Shown here piece by piece: positions 26,104 through 34,607 of a DNA stretch of 64,000 bases (position 1 is the stretch's first letter; each line of letters opens with the position of its first letter). The notes beneath the pieces are model-generated. The model had not been told where the DNA came from, searched no databases, and saw only the letters and a list, made by a program, of their open reading frames with translations. Position numbers and translations under genes: made by a program. Origin of the DNA: Adhaeribacter terrigena (lineage in GTDB: Bacteria; Bacteroidota; Bacteroidia; Cytophagales; Hymenobacteraceae); assembly GCF_016623615.1 (NCBI RefSeq), contig NZ_JAEHFX010000002.1, forward strand, positions 496,001 through 560,000, in the 5' to 3' direction.

Positions 26104-27246
26104 TTGAAAATAGCTGTAAACACCCGCTTTTTGCTTGCCGGCCGACTGGAAGGCATCGGGAAATTTACTTTAGAAACACTCCGCCGGATGGTAGCAAACC
26201 ATCCTGAACACGAATTCTATTTTTTATTCGACCGGCCTTTTGACAAGCAATTCGTTTTTGGACCGAACGTAATACCCATTGTACTTTCCCCGCCGGCCCG
26301 GCATCCGTTCCTGTTCTATATCTGGTTTGAATTTAGTGTGGCCCGAGCGCTTAAAAAAATACAACCCGACGTTTTTCTTTCTACCGATGGTCTGACCACG
26401 CTTTCCACCGATGTTCCGTGCGTAACCGTGATCCACGACCTGGCTTTTGAGCATTATCCGAAAGACCTGGGGCTGTTAGTCCGGAAATATCTGCAGCATT
26501 TTACGCCGAAATTTGCAAAAGCTTCGGAAAGGATCGTGGCCGTTTCTGAATTTACCAAGCAGGATCTGATTAAAACGTACGGCGTGCCTGCCGGAAAAAT
26601 AGACGTGGTTTACAACGATGCCAGCGATAATTTTCAGCCGGCAACGGAAGCGGAACAAGAAGCCACAAAACAGAAGTTCAGCAAGGGCCAGCCCTTTTTT
26701 ATATTCGTGGGAGCTTTGCATCCGCGCAAAAACCTGGTAAACCTGTATAAGGCCTTCGATAAATTTAAAAAACAAACCCGTTGCGAAGCCAAGCTTTTAA
26801 TTGTGGGCCGCAAAGCCTGGAAGGCGGGCGAAATTTCAGAAACGTTCAGACAACTCGAATTTCAGGACGATGTGATCTGCACCGGCCGCGTAAGCGACGA
26901 AGACCTGCGTTTGCTTTATGGTACTGCGCTGGCCAATGTTTATGTTCCTACGCTGGAAGGATTTGGCATTCCGATCGTGGAAGCCCAGAAATGCGAGTGC
27001 CCGGTAATTGCTTCCAACGTGAGTTCCATGCCCGAAGTAGCCGGCGATGCTGCTTTGCTGGTAGATCCGTTTAACGTAAATGAAATTGCGGGTGCCATGC
27101 AGGATATCTGGAAAGACCAGGGATTGCGCATTTCTTTGGCATATCTGGGCCGGAAAAATCTGCAGCGTTTTTCCTGGGATAAGAGCGCTGAAAAACTTTG
27201 CGAATCACTGACCAAAGCCGTTCAATCTGCTTCTAAACTGGCCTGA
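26104..27246 (+). CDS. family 4 glycosyltransferase
   Basis: A 380-residue retaining GT-B enzyme. The N-terminal acceptor domain begins with MKIAVNTRFLLAGRLEGIGKF and includes TVIHDLAFEHYP. The C-terminal donor domain carries FIFVGALHPRKNL, the YVPTLEGFGIPIVEAQKC motif with the catalytic Glu region, and ASNVSSMPEVAGDAALLVDP. It is cytoplasmic and builds a surface polysaccharide with the neighbouring flippase, deacetylase and GT2. The start is TTG at 26104 (TTG AAA ATA GCT), with no ATG suitable. The stop overlaps the deacetylase ATG (TGATG). Confidence 0.9.
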   Translation: MKIAVNTRFLLAGRLEGIGKFTLETLRRMVANHPEHEFYFLFDRPFDKQFVFGPNVIPIVLSPPARHPFLFYIWFEFSVARALKKIQPDVFLSTDGLTTLSTDVPCVTVIHDLAFEHYPKDLGLLVRKYLQHFTPKFAKASERIVAVSEFTKQDLIKTYGVPAGKIDVVYNDASDNFQPATEAEQEATKQKFSKGQPFFIFVGALHPRKNLVNLYKAFDKFKKQTRCEAKLLIVGRKAWKAGEISETFRQLEFQDDVICTGRVSDEDLRLLYGTALANVYVPTLEGFGIPIVEAQKCECPVIASNVSSMPEVAGDAALLVDPFNVNEIAGAMQDIWKDQGLRISLAYLGRKNLQRFSWDKSAEKLCESLTKAVQSASKLA

Positions 27247-27875
27247 TGCAACTTTTTCGCTTACCAGATTTCGTCCGGACCCTTTTGCCGCAGCTCGAAT
27301 GGCGGAAAAATGCACAGGAAAAAGTTATCTATCTGACCTTCGATGACGGGCCAATTCCGGAGGTAACCGATTTTGTGCTGGATCAGCTCGCGAAATATAA
27401 AGCCAAAGGCACGTTTTTCTGCGTCGGCGATAATGTGGCGAAACATCCCGAAATTGCCGCCCGCATTTTAATCCAGGGCCATCGCCTGGGCAACCATACT
27501 TTCAACCATTTAAAAGCCTGGAAAACCTCCACCAAACCGTATCTGGAAAACATAGAAAAGTGCGCTGCCGTTTTAGAACCGTTTATTTCCGAAACGGAAA
27601 AACCGCTTTTCCGGCCGCCCTACGGGCAAATTTCCTTGAGTAAGATCAACGTATTGCAGCCGCACTTCCGCATTATTATGTGGGATCTGCTCACCTGCGA
27701 TTACGACCCGGCTTTGCAGCCCGAAATATGCCTGGCCAAAAGCCTGGAACTTACCCGCCCCGGCTCCATTGTCGTTTTTCATGATAGTCTGAAAGCGCGC
27801 CGCAACCTGGAATTCGTGCTGCCGCGCTACCTCGAGTTTTTCCACCAACAGGGCTACCTGTTTGATGCATTGTAA
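27246..27875 (+). CDS. polysaccharide deacetylase (NodB/CE4 domain)
   Basis: A 209-residue CE4 deacetylase. Motif 1 TFDDGP (about residues 28-33), motif 2 HTFNH (metal-binding His pair, about 83-87), motif 3 RPPYGQ, and the C-terminal MWDLLTCDYD and IVVFHDS with the catalytic His are all present. No signal peptide or membrane anchor is evident, so the location is uncertain. It removes N-acetyl groups from a glycan or a lipid-linked sugar. It overlaps the upstream GT4 by 1 bp and the downstream GT2 by 1 bp (TAATG), so the three genes are translationally coupled. Confidence 0.92.
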   Translation: MQLFRLPDFVRTLLPQLEWRKNAQEKVIYLTFDDGPIPEVTDFVLDQLAKYKAKGTFFCVGDNVAKHPEIAARILIQGHRLGNHTFNHLKAWKTSTKPYLENIEKCAAVLEPFISETEKPLFRPPYGQISLSKINVLQPHFRIIMWDLLTCDYDPALQPEICLAKSLELTRPGSIVVFHDSLKARRNLEFVLPRYLEFFHQQGYLFDAL

Positions 27876-28972
27876 TGGTTGTTTCGGTCATCTTTTTCAT
27901 CGCGTACTTCAGCGTTTTTGCGCTCGTGCTGGGCCTGTGGGTTTTCCGGAAAAAAGCGCCCGAAACGGTAGGTAAAACCGCCGGGAAAGTGCCGGTAAGC
28001 ATTCTGATCGCAGCCCGTAACGAAGAACACACCATCATCCGCTGTCTTCAGGCCATCGAAAAACTGGATTATCCGGCGGAACTAATAGAAGTACTTATCG
28101 GCGATGATGCTTCTACCGATCAGACCCATAACGTGGTGGCTGCTTACATTGCCGGCAAACCGAATTTCAAACTCATTTCCATAACCGGAAAACTGGGTCA
28201 GGCCCATGGCAAAGCCAACGTGCTGGCTCATTTAACGAAACGGGCTACCACCGGATATTTTTTTATTACCGATGCCGACGTGGCTGTGCCGCCGGGCTGG
28301 GTAAACGCGATGCTTGCAGCGCAGAAAAGCGGCGCGGGCATAGTAACTGGCATTACTGCCGTTTGCGGCCAGCAGTTTGCCGAACGCATGCAACGCCTCG
28401 ACTGGCTTAATTCACTTGGTTTGATCCAGGTGGTTTCCGATCTGAATCTACCGGTTTCTACCATGGGTAATAACATGCTCGTAACGCGGCAGGCTTACGA
28501 AAGCACGGGCGGTTATGAATGTATTAAGTTCTCCGTTACCGAAGATATCGCGCTTTTCCGGGAAGTTCTGAAACGCGGTTTCGGCTTTAAAAACCTCTAT
28601 GAACCCGCCGTGCTGGCCGAAACACTTCCGCCCGGTAATTGGAGAACGTTGCTGCACCAACGCAAACGCTGGATGCAGGGCATTATTTATCTGCCGCTTA
28701 TTATGAAGCTGGTGCTTATTTTGTATGCCTCGTTTTATGTGTTCCTCATTCCGCTTTTCTGGCGGGTGCCGGCTGCAGTTGCGCTGGGTTTGCTGTTGCT
28801 GAAATGGCTGTTCCAAAGCATTTTTATTCTGGTTAGCCTCCAGAAGCTGAAGCAACGTACCTCGTTCAAAGATCTGGTGCTTTTTGAAGGGTATCAGCTT
28901 GTGATCACCGTTTCTATGCTGGCATTTTATTTTTTACCGGGTAAAGTAAACTGGAAAGGCCGGAAATATTAA
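27875..28972 (+). CDS. family 2 glycosyltransferase, membrane-anchored
   Basis: A 365-residue GT2 enzyme with one N-terminal helix, a cytoplasmic GT-A domain and three C-terminal helices. Motifs: VSILIAARNEEHTI, VLIGDDASTDQT, FFITDADVAVP, SVTEDIALFREV and HQRKRWMQG (QxxRW-like). The layout matches the other GT2 gene in the window (17603-18748), and the two appear to be distant paralogs. Last gene of the coupled GT4-deacetylase-GT2 set, followed by a gap containing a dispersed motif. Confidence 0.88.
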   Translation: MVVSVIFFIAYFSVFALVLGLWVFRKKAPETVGKTAGKVPVSILIAARNEEHTIIRCLQAIEKLDYPAELIEVLIGDDASTDQTHNVVAAYIAGKPNFKLISITGKLGQAHGKANVLAHLTKRATTGYFFITDADVAVPPGWVNAMLAAQKSGAGIVTGITAVCGQQFAERMQRLDWLNSLGLIQVVSDLNLPVSTMGNNMLVTRQAYESTGGYECIKFSVTEDIALFREVLKRGFGFKNLYEPAVLAETLPPGNWRTLLHQRKRWMQGIIYLPLIMKLVLILYASFYVFLIPLFWRVPAAVALGLLLLKWLFQSIFILVSLQKLKQRTSFKDLVLFEGYQLVITVSMLAFYFLPGKVNWKGRKY

Positions 28973-29000
28973 CCAAATTTGCAACCTGACTTTTAATGCC

Positions 29001-29018
29001 AAAAACCATAGCGTTTTT
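29001..29018. repeat. dispersed motif AAAAACCATAGCGTTTTT
   Basis: A near-consensus copy of the dispersed pseudo-palindrome in the 121-bp gap between the GT2 and TatD genes. Confidence 0.55.
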
Positions 29019-29093
29019 AAGGGTTCAAGTCGGGTAATTATGTTAAATATAATGGGCTAATCTGGTTAAACAAACAAGCCGCTTTTTTTAAAG

Positions 29094-29864
29094 ATGAATT
29101 TAATAGATACCCACGCGCATATTTACGCCGCCGATTTTAAAACCGATCAGCGCGAAACCCTGCGCCGCGCGCAGGAGGAAGGCGTAACCAGGATCCTGAT
29201 GCCCAATATCGACCATACTTCCATCGATGCGATGCTTGAAACCGAAGCGCAGCATCCGGAGTTGTGCCTGGCCATGATGGGGCTGCATCCGTGTTCGGTA
29301 AAAAAGGATTTTCAGCAGGAATTATACCGTATAGAAGCCTGGCTGAACCAGCGCAATTTTATAGGCATCGGCGAAGCCGGCATTGATCTGTATTGGGATA
29401 AAACGTTTCTGGCGCAGCAGCAGGAAGCGCTTCAGGTTCAGGTAGATTGGGCCGTTAAATTCAGGCTGCCCTTAATTCTGCACACCCGCGATTCTTTCTC
29501 CGAAACCTACGAAATCATTGCCCGCAACCAGCACGAAAACTTGACCGGCATTTTCCATTGCTTTTCCGGCACGGCCGAAGAAGCCAAGAAAGCCATCGAT
29601 CTGAGTTTTTACCTGGGCATTGGCGGCGTTGCCACCTTTAAAAACGGCGGCTTCGATAAAGTTCTCCCGGAAATTCCCCTGGAGAAAATAGTGCTGGAAA
29701 CCGATTGTCCGTACCTGGCCCCCGTGCCACATCGCGGTAAACGCAACGAACCCGCTTATGTAAAACTGGTAGCTGAAAAAGTAGCGCAACTTAAAAATAT
29801 TTCCGTGGAAGAACTGGCCGAAGTGACTACCGCTAATGCAAAGAAACTGTTCGGTTTAAAATAA
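29094..29864 (+). CDS. tatD: TatD family metal-dependent hydrolase
   Basis: A 256-residue TIM-barrel metallohydrolase of the TatD/YcfH group, with 3'-5' exonuclease or deoxyribonuclease activity in characterised members. Metal ligands are seen in MNLIDTHAHIY (HxH), IGEAGIDLYWDKT (Glu), LILHTRD (His), IFHCFSG (His) and LETDCPYLAP (Asp). The C-terminal helix carries the usual TTANAKKLFGL. Complete, monocistronic. Confidence 0.94.
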   Translation: MNLIDTHAHIYAADFKTDQRETLRRAQEEGVTRILMPNIDHTSIDAMLETEAQHPELCLAMMGLHPCSVKKDFQQELYRIEAWLNQRNFIGIGEAGIDLYWDKTFLAQQQEALQVQVDWAVKFRLPLILHTRDSFSETYEIIARNQHENLTGIFHCFSGTAEEAKKAIDLSFYLGIGGVATFKNGGFDKVLPEIPLEKIVLETDCPYLAPVPHRGKRNEPAYVKLVAEKVAQLKNISVEELAEVTTANAKKLFGLK

Positions 29865-29885
29865 ATTTCTGATCGGGCGTCAAGC

Positions 29886-29903
29886 AAAAAACGGTACTGT
29901 TTT
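29886..29903. repeat. dispersed motif AAAAAACGGTACTGTTTT
   Basis: A copy of the dispersed pseudo-palindrome in the tatD-asparaginase gap (194 bp), which otherwise shows no gene. Confidence 0.45.
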
Positions 29904-30058
29904 CGGGAGAAAAACTGCTTCTGAAATTTATGGCAACTAATTAAAACCAGGTTACCCTATTGCTTCTCATTTTCGCCAGGTTTTATTCAATTTAAAATTT
30001 GCTTTCAGAAAGTTCTTATTGCGAAAGAACGCTATAAAAAAACGGCAAAAAACTCAAA

Positions 30059-31129
30059 ATGAATTATACCAAATTAGATGTGCACACTGCCGCGCCGCTG
30101 CATCCGGAGGCTTCCGTTTTGTTGATTTACACGGGCGGCACGCTGGGCATGGTTTACGATATTTCGGGTAAGCATCTTATTCCGTTCAACTTCGACCAGA
30201 TCCTGCACCGGGTACCCGAATTGCAGCAAATCAACGTGTTGCTCACTGTTTTGTCGCTGAACGAGCCAATAGACTCATCCAATATTTCCATTGAACACTG
30301 GCTTGACCTGGCGCATATTATAGAGGAACATTACCATTTTTACGATGGATTTGTAATTCTGCACGGCACCGATACCATGTCTTACACAGCTTCAGCACTG
30401 AGTTATTTGCTCGAAAACCTAGCCAAACCTGTAATTCTGACCGGTGCGCAGGTTCCGATTGGCAAAGTGCGCAACGATGCCCGTTTTAACCTGATCTCGG
30501 CACTTGAAATCGCAGCTAAGGGTGGGGCAGAAGGCAGTACGCACGTACCGGAAGTGGCTATTTATTTCGATAACGTTTTGCTGCGCGGCAACCGTACCAA
30601 GAAAGTAGAAAGCAGTCATTTCGATGCTTTTAAATCAGGGAATTACCCGCCGCTGGCTGAAGCCGGCATTGAACTGGAATTTGAGCAGCGGCATATTCTG
30701 CCCAACCCGGAAAAACCGCTTAAAGTCCATCGCAAACTCGATAACCGGGTAGCCATTCTCAAGCTTTTTCCCGGAATTTCGGAAATGGTAGTGCGTTCGG
30801 TGCTGAGCAGCCAGGGCCTGCGTGGCCTGGTACTGGAAACGTACGGCGCGGGTAATGCTCCAACCACAGACTGGTTTTTAAAGCTGCTCCGCGAAGCCAT
30901 TAATAATGGCCTGATCATTCTGAATGTAAGCCAGTGTGATGAAGGAAATGTGAACCAAGGACTTTACGAAACCAGCCGTTATCTGGAAGAAATGGGCGTA
31001 ATTGGCGGTGCTGACATGACAACCGAAGCGGCCATAACCAAACTGATGTTTGTGCTGGGGCAAGACCTGTCGTTGGAAGAAAGTAAGAAAATATTGCGGG
31101 GGAACCTGCGCGGCGAAATTACTTTATAA
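30059..31129 (+). CDS. L-asparaginase, type I
   Basis: A 356-residue asparaginase of the bacterial type I (AnsA-like) group, hydrolysing L-asparagine to aspartate and ammonia. The first catalytic Thr lies in IYTGGTLGM (about residues 28-36), the second in ILHGTDTMSYTASALSYLL. The TGAQVPIGKVRNDARFNL block and the C-terminal ETYGAGNAPT are typical. There is no signal peptide, so it is cytoplasmic. It ends 76 bp before the tRNA gene, with a dispersed motif (31132-31149) directly after the stop. Confidence 0.93.
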   Translation: MNYTKLDVHTAAPLHPEASVLLIYTGGTLGMVYDISGKHLIPFNFDQILHRVPELQQINVLLTVLSLNEPIDSSNISIEHWLDLAHIIEEHYHFYDGFVILHGTDTMSYTASALSYLLENLAKPVILTGAQVPIGKVRNDARFNLISALEIAAKGGAEGSTHVPEVAIYFDNVLLRGNRTKKVESSHFDAFKSGNYPPLAEAGIELEFEQRHILPNPEKPLKVHRKLDNRVAILKLFPGISEMVVRSVLSSQGLRGLVLETYGAGNAPTTDWFLKLLREAINNGLIILNVSQCDEGNVNQGLYETSRYLEEMGVIGGADMTTEAAITKLMFVLGQDLSLEESKKILRGNLRGEITL

Positions 31130-31160
31130 GTAAAAAACGCTATACTTTTAAGCTGAAAAA

Positions 31161-31192
31161 CTTGCAACGCCGGAATTTTATCCGTTTCTTTG
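31161..31192 (+). promoter_or_regulatory. putative tRNA-Ser promoter
   Basis: CTTG (31161-31164) and TTTCTTTG (31185-31192) are 20 bp apart, fitting the Bacteroidota -33/-7 pattern. The predicted start at about 31199 is a few bases upstream of the mature tRNA 5' end. Confidence 0.55.
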
Positions 31193-31205
31193 CAGCCTAT
31201 TAAAC

Positions 31206-31296
31206 AGAGAGGTGTCCGAGTGGTTGAAGGAGCACGCCTGGAAAGTGTGTATACTCCAAAAGGGTATCGTGGGTTCGAATCCCATCCTCTCTGCCA
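31206..31296 (+). tRNA. tRNA-Ser (anticodon GGA)
   Basis: A class II tRNA with an encoded CCA. The acceptor stem is AGAGAGG with CCTCTCT. The anticodon stem CACGC/GTGTG encloses the loop CTGGAAA, giving anticodon GGA (reads UCC/UCU). A long variable arm (TATACTCCAAAAGGGTATC) and the T-loop GGGTTCGAATCCC are clear. The 3' end is G + CCA at 31293-31296. Confidence 0.97.
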
Positions 31297-31308
31297 ATAT
31301 ATTTATTA

Positions 31309-31342
31309 AAGCCCTGTAGGTTTTCCTTACAGGGCTTTTTTG
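31309..31342 (+). terminator. terminator after tRNA-Ser
   Basis: AAGCCCTGTAGG pairs with CCTTACAGGGCTT (one bulged A) around a short T-rich loop, followed by TTTTTGTTTT. Confidence 0.85.
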
Positions 31343-31564
31343 TTTTAATTCGGACATATTGGACATCTTACATCAAACACCTTTTTTTAATAATAATATA
31401 TAACAAGATAGGCTAATGCAATCTTGCTACTAGGGAGTTTATTAATTAAATAATAAGCTTCTTATCTGAAATGTGGTGCTTTAATTCCTGGATTAACTTT
31501 CCTTCAATTTTACTTAGTTATTTTCAAAGAATTTTAAGAAAGCCTGAACATGAATATGTGGAGA

Positions 31565-32044
31565 TTATAATCCTTCAAACACCGACATTTCCTTCCAAAG
31601 CATATCGAATTCTACTAAAAAGAATTCCACTAAATCTTTTCCATTGGTAACAATCAAATTTTCGTGGTTATATATGGCTGCACTACGAGTCCAGTTGTAG
31701 CTGCCCGTTATCAGAACCTGGTGATCTATAATGGCGAATTTGTGGTGCATGTGGTTGCGGGTATTGTCTGTGCGAATCTCTACCCTGGCTTGCGCCAGTT
31801 CTTTAATGTCAGAGCCCTGGTCGAAGAGTTTCTCATTATCGGTTAATAGTTTGATTGGAATTCCCCGGCGGTGAGCAGTCAGAATTGCTCTGGTGATTAG
31901 ATCGTCGCTGATGGTGAATACGCAAATTTTGATGGAGGTTTTGGCGTTGTCAATTGCGGAGATAATGGCCTGCTGACATTCGGTGCCTGGACTGAAATAG
32001 GCCTTGCTTATCACTTTTTCGGAAGATTTCAATACGGAAAACAT
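31565..32044 (-). CDS. single-domain phospholipase D-like nuclease
   Basis: A 159-residue protein with one PLD catalytic motif, HHKFAIIDHQ (HxK-x4-D) near residue 112, followed by ITGSYNWTRSAA, where Asn/Ser complete the half-site. Size and single motif match the Nuc/bfi-type PLD nucleases that dimerise to form one active site. There is no obvious signal peptide, so it is probably intracellular and acts on DNA or RNA. It is cotranscribed with the XRE regulator (3-bp gap) next to tRNA-Ser. A defence or stress nuclease under repressor control is plausible, not proven. Confidence 0.82.
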   Translation of the reverse strand: MFSVLKSSEKVISKAYFSPGTECQQAIISAIDNAKTSIKICVFTISDDLITRAILTAHRRGIPIKLLTDNEKLFDQGSDIKELAQARVEIRTDNTRNHMHHKFAIIDHQVLITGSYNWTRSAAIYNHENLIVTNGKDLVEFFLVEFDMLWKEMSVFEGL

Positions 32045-32047
32045 AAC

Positions 32048-32839
32048 TTATTTTTCAAGTGCTTTTATACGATCATTTAATTGCTGCACTACTTGTTCCA
32101 AAACGATTAGCCTTTCTTCCACCAGCGCAGGTGCTTTTAGCCGAGAACTGAAAACGCCCCGGACTTCCCAAATTTCCAACACTTCTTTTACCGGTAAGGT
32201 TACCAAATTGTATTCAGGATTATCTGCTTTAAATTGTAGTGTTTCACCTGATACAACTTCTGCTAACCGACGTATTAGCAAGCTGCTTTGCAATACCACT
32301 ACGTAAACTTTACCTGGAATAACATCGCAATAGTTCTCAGGTTCAACCAACTCACCCAGAAGCAGGTCACCGGGAAAAATACCGGTTTCGAGATATTGCA
32401 TTTCAGAACCGGGTTGCTCAAAAGCCCGACCTATATTCTTTAAATCCACTGGAAAATGGACCACCGGCAGGCTTTCTATGAATTTTTTCTCGTGCCGGTT
32501 TACAATGTATTCCAAGGTTTGGGCTGCTTTAATCAATACAGTTTCGGGAGCAGGAGTGGGGTTTGCTATTTTTTTGAGCGATGGGGCCTGCTTCAGTTCT
32601 TGTTTATAAATATCGAAGCCATAAAGCTCGTTTACGGTCAGCTCTTTGGTTAGCAGTAGGTCAATAGAAAGGCCGAATTGTCGGGCTATTTGCACCACAG
32701 TTTCCATTTTTGGCTCTGAACGGCCCTCTTCATAGGCGCCTACGCTGGGTCGGGCCAAATTAAAGAGTTGTGCAAAACCCGCCTGGCTCAAATTCCTGAC
32801 CGTACGGATCTTCTTGATATTTTTTCCAATAAAAGACAT
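32048..32839 (-). CDS. XRE-family regulator with degenerate LexA/S24-like C-terminal domain
   Basis: A 263-residue regulator. Residues 5-65 form a helix-turn-helix (IKKIRTVRNLSQAGFAQLFN then RPSVGAYEEGRSEPKMETVVQIA). The C-terminal part resembles a CI/LexA S24 fold: GSEMQYLETGIFPGDLLL corresponds to the Ser-containing loop, and SSLLIRRLAEV stands where self-cleaving homologues have LVKRL. The usual catalytic Lys appears replaced by Arg, suggesting no autoproteolysis. The last 20 or so residues look like a short coiled coil. It heads the operon with the PLD nuclease. A gap of 323 bp separates it from the divergent YbjN-like gene. Confidence 0.82.
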   Translation of the reverse strand: MSFIGKNIKKIRTVRNLSQAGFAQLFNLARPSVGAYEEGRSEPKMETVVQIARQFGLSIDLLLTKELTVNELYGFDIYKQELKQAPSLKKIANPTPAPETVLIKAAQTLEYIVNRHEKKFIESLPVVHFPVDLKNIGRAFEQPGSEMQYLETGIFPGDLLLGELVEPENYCDVIPGKVYVVVLQSSLLIRRLAEVVSGETLQFKADNPEYNLVTLPVKEVLEIWEVRGVFSSRLKAPALVEERLIVLEQVVQQLNDRIKALEK

Positions 32840-33162
32840 AAAAAATAAAACCTGCTAATATTTTGAGCGTATCTATTTATTGTAGTATACTTGCATTGTA
32901 AATGTAGAAAATTTCACCATACTTCGTACTAATAACTGCTATTTTTTTGAGCCAAGGGCTCGGCTAAGAAATTTTTAAGTTCGTAATTGATTTTTTTTGG
33001 CAGGTATAACAACCAATTGCATTTTCTTTCTTACCTTAGGAATTGAAAATGCTCATAGAACTGACTTTGCACAGAAAAGTTGCTTCTACTAAAAAGCGCT
33101 TCTTTATTTCGCCACTTCGCAGGAATCGGCAATTTGAAAACGGAACTTTAAAAATTTTCAAC
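32840..33162. other. 323-bp divergent intergenic region
   Basis: Separates the XRE regulator (left) from the YbjN-like gene (right). No gene is supported; an in-frame extension of the YbjN-like ORF to 33043 is possible but gives an atypical basic N-terminus. The left part is A+T-rich and holds GTAGTATAC (32882-32890), a short near-palindrome suited to autoregulation by the XRE protein. No other element is recognised. Confidence 0.5.
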
Positions 33163-33585
33163 ATGAACAATCCTTACTTTACCAAAGTGAAGGCTTATTT
33201 ACAGGACCTGAACTTTCATATTTCGCACGAAAGCGCCTTAGACGGGGTATTTGTGGTTGAAAAACCGGAACTGGGTATTCAGAATCTGGTTATTGGCTGC
33301 GCCGATCCGCTTCTGATCATGGAACAGCACCTGTTGGATTTGCCAGAGTTGACTATAGAAGTGCTGCAAAGTTTGCTTAAAAAAAACCGCGACATCATTC
33401 ACGGTGCTTTTGTGCTGGATGAAACCGGCCGCAAACTGATCTTCCGCGATACTTTGCAAGTAGAAAACCTGGATCTGCGCGAGATCGAAGCTTCTTTTAA
33501 TTCGCTGGCCTTATTGCTAAGTGAGTATTCCGAACAATTAATTCAATTTTCAAAAATTAACGAAAACAGCTATGAACATATTTAA
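33163..33585 (+). CDS. YbjN/Tir-chaperone-like protein
   Basis: A soluble protein of about 140 residues with the alternating alpha/beta pattern of the YbjN/type III chaperone-like fold (HISHESALDGVFVVEKPELGIQNLVIGCADPLLIMEQ). ATG 33163 is chosen over 33043 because the upstream extension is Lys/Arg-rich and unlike the family. It overlaps the pspA-like gene by 14 bp. First gene of the PspA-flotillin-AAA module, in which such proteins recur; its biochemical role is unknown. Confidence 0.7.
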   Translation: MNNPYFTKVKAYLQDLNFHISHESALDGVFVVEKPELGIQNLVIGCADPLLIMEQHLLDLPELTIEVLQSLLKKNRDIIHGAFVLDETGRKLIFRDTLQVENLDLREIEASFNSLALLLSEYSEQLIQFSKINENSYEHI

Positions 33586-34288
33586 ACGCATCTTTAAGAT
33601 CGGCCAGGCCGAAACGCATTCCGCCATTGATCAACTGGAGGACCCGATCAAAATGACCGAACAGGGAATCCGCGACATGAAAGCCGACCTGGAAAAAAGC
33701 CTGCGCGCGCTGGCCGAGGTAAAAGCCATGGCCATCCGGGCCCGCAACGAAGCTGAAGCCTGCCGCGCAAAATCTGATGAATACGAACATAAAGCCATTC
33801 AATTGCTGCAGCGGGCCCACAAAGGCGATCTGGAAAGCCAGGAAGCGGACCGTTTAGCTGGGGAAGCGCTCGTGAAAAAAGAAGAAAACCTGAAACTGGC
33901 GGAACAAGCGACAACGGATCAGGAAAAGTTTGAAAAATCGGTGCAGCAGCTGGATCAGAATATTAAAACGCTGCGCAGCACTTTAAGCAAGTGGGAAAAC
34001 GAACTGAAAACCCTTAGAAGCCGCGTTACGGTTAGCAAAGCCACGCAAACCATAAACAAGCAATTGGCCCAGATCGATTCTTCCGGTACAGTAGCGTTGC
34101 TTGAACGCATGAAAGAGAAAGTAGCCGTAGAAGAAGCGTTAGCTGAATCGTACGGGGAAATTGCCAACGAAAGCCGCACCATAGATCAGGAAATAGAAAA
34201 AGCTTTGGAAAAAAGCCAGGCCCGCACTGCTTCAGATAAAGTTGCCGCGCTTAAATCGAAGCTTGGTTTAACTGAAGTGCCGGAGTAA
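33572..34288 (+). CDS. PspA/IM30 (ESCRT-III superfamily) membrane-remodelling protein
   Basis: A 238-residue, almost wholly helical protein with the PspA N-terminus (MNIFKRIFKIGQAETHSAIDQLEDPIKM...) in which helix 1 binds membrane. A long coiled-coil hairpin covers residues about 25-150 and further helices complete the ESCRT-III-like core. PspA/Vipp1 proteins assemble into rods or rings that stabilise and remodel damaged inner membrane. It overlaps the YbjN-like gene and is followed by the YqiJ-like/flotillin/AAA genes. No PspF or PspBC is present, so regulation must differ from the enterobacterial system. Confidence 0.92.
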   Translation: MNIFKRIFKIGQAETHSAIDQLEDPIKMTEQGIRDMKADLEKSLRALAEVKAMAIRARNEAEACRAKSDEYEHKAIQLLQRAHKGDLESQEADRLAGEALVKKEENLKLAEQATTDQEKFEKSVQQLDQNIKTLRSTLSKWENELKTLRSRVTVSKATQTINKQLAQIDSSGTVALLERMKEKVAVEEALAESYGEIANESRTIDQEIEKALEKSQARTASDKVAALKSKLGLTEVPE

Positions 34289-34607
34289 TTTTCAAACATT
34301 CAGCGGATTTTTTAGAGCATTTTGCCTAGCGTTTTGCGCAATCCTGATTCCTGAATTTTCATTAGATCTTTAATAAATAGAACATTTTATAAGGAATTTT
34401 CATCTGATTTTTTCAGGCAATAAGCCTAATGTTTTTGCTAAAATTAGTAAAACCTGAAAACAGTTGAAATGGGCGTTTAAAATCTCAGATGAGTACTTCC
34501 GGAGCTGTAAACCGGAAGAGTTCATTTGAAAATCCCTCACAAACGGAAAGCTAAAATACATATTAAGTGCTTCTGAAATGTGCAAATAATATAGATTACT
34601 TTTGCCT
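34289..34607. other. 319-bp intergenic region inside the membrane-stress module
   Basis: No gene seen. It contains two degenerate copies of the dispersed motif (around 34321-34335 and 34420-34437) and a perfect 7-bp hairpin CTTCCGG/CCGGAAG (34496-34518). A TACTTTTG box at 34597-34604, 3 bp before the next ATG, matches the -7 consensus but would give an almost leaderless transcript. Confidence 0.5.

Noticed and set aside
31178-31366. 62-residue minus-strand ORF (ERMGFEPTIPFWSIH...)
   Set aside because: It is antisense to tRNA-Ser(GGA); this is the well-known spurious translation of serine tRNA genes.
31297-33040. Possible integrated element with an att repeat of the tRNA-Ser 3' end
   Set aside because: No second copy of the tRNA 3' sequence was seen, and no integrase or transposase is present.
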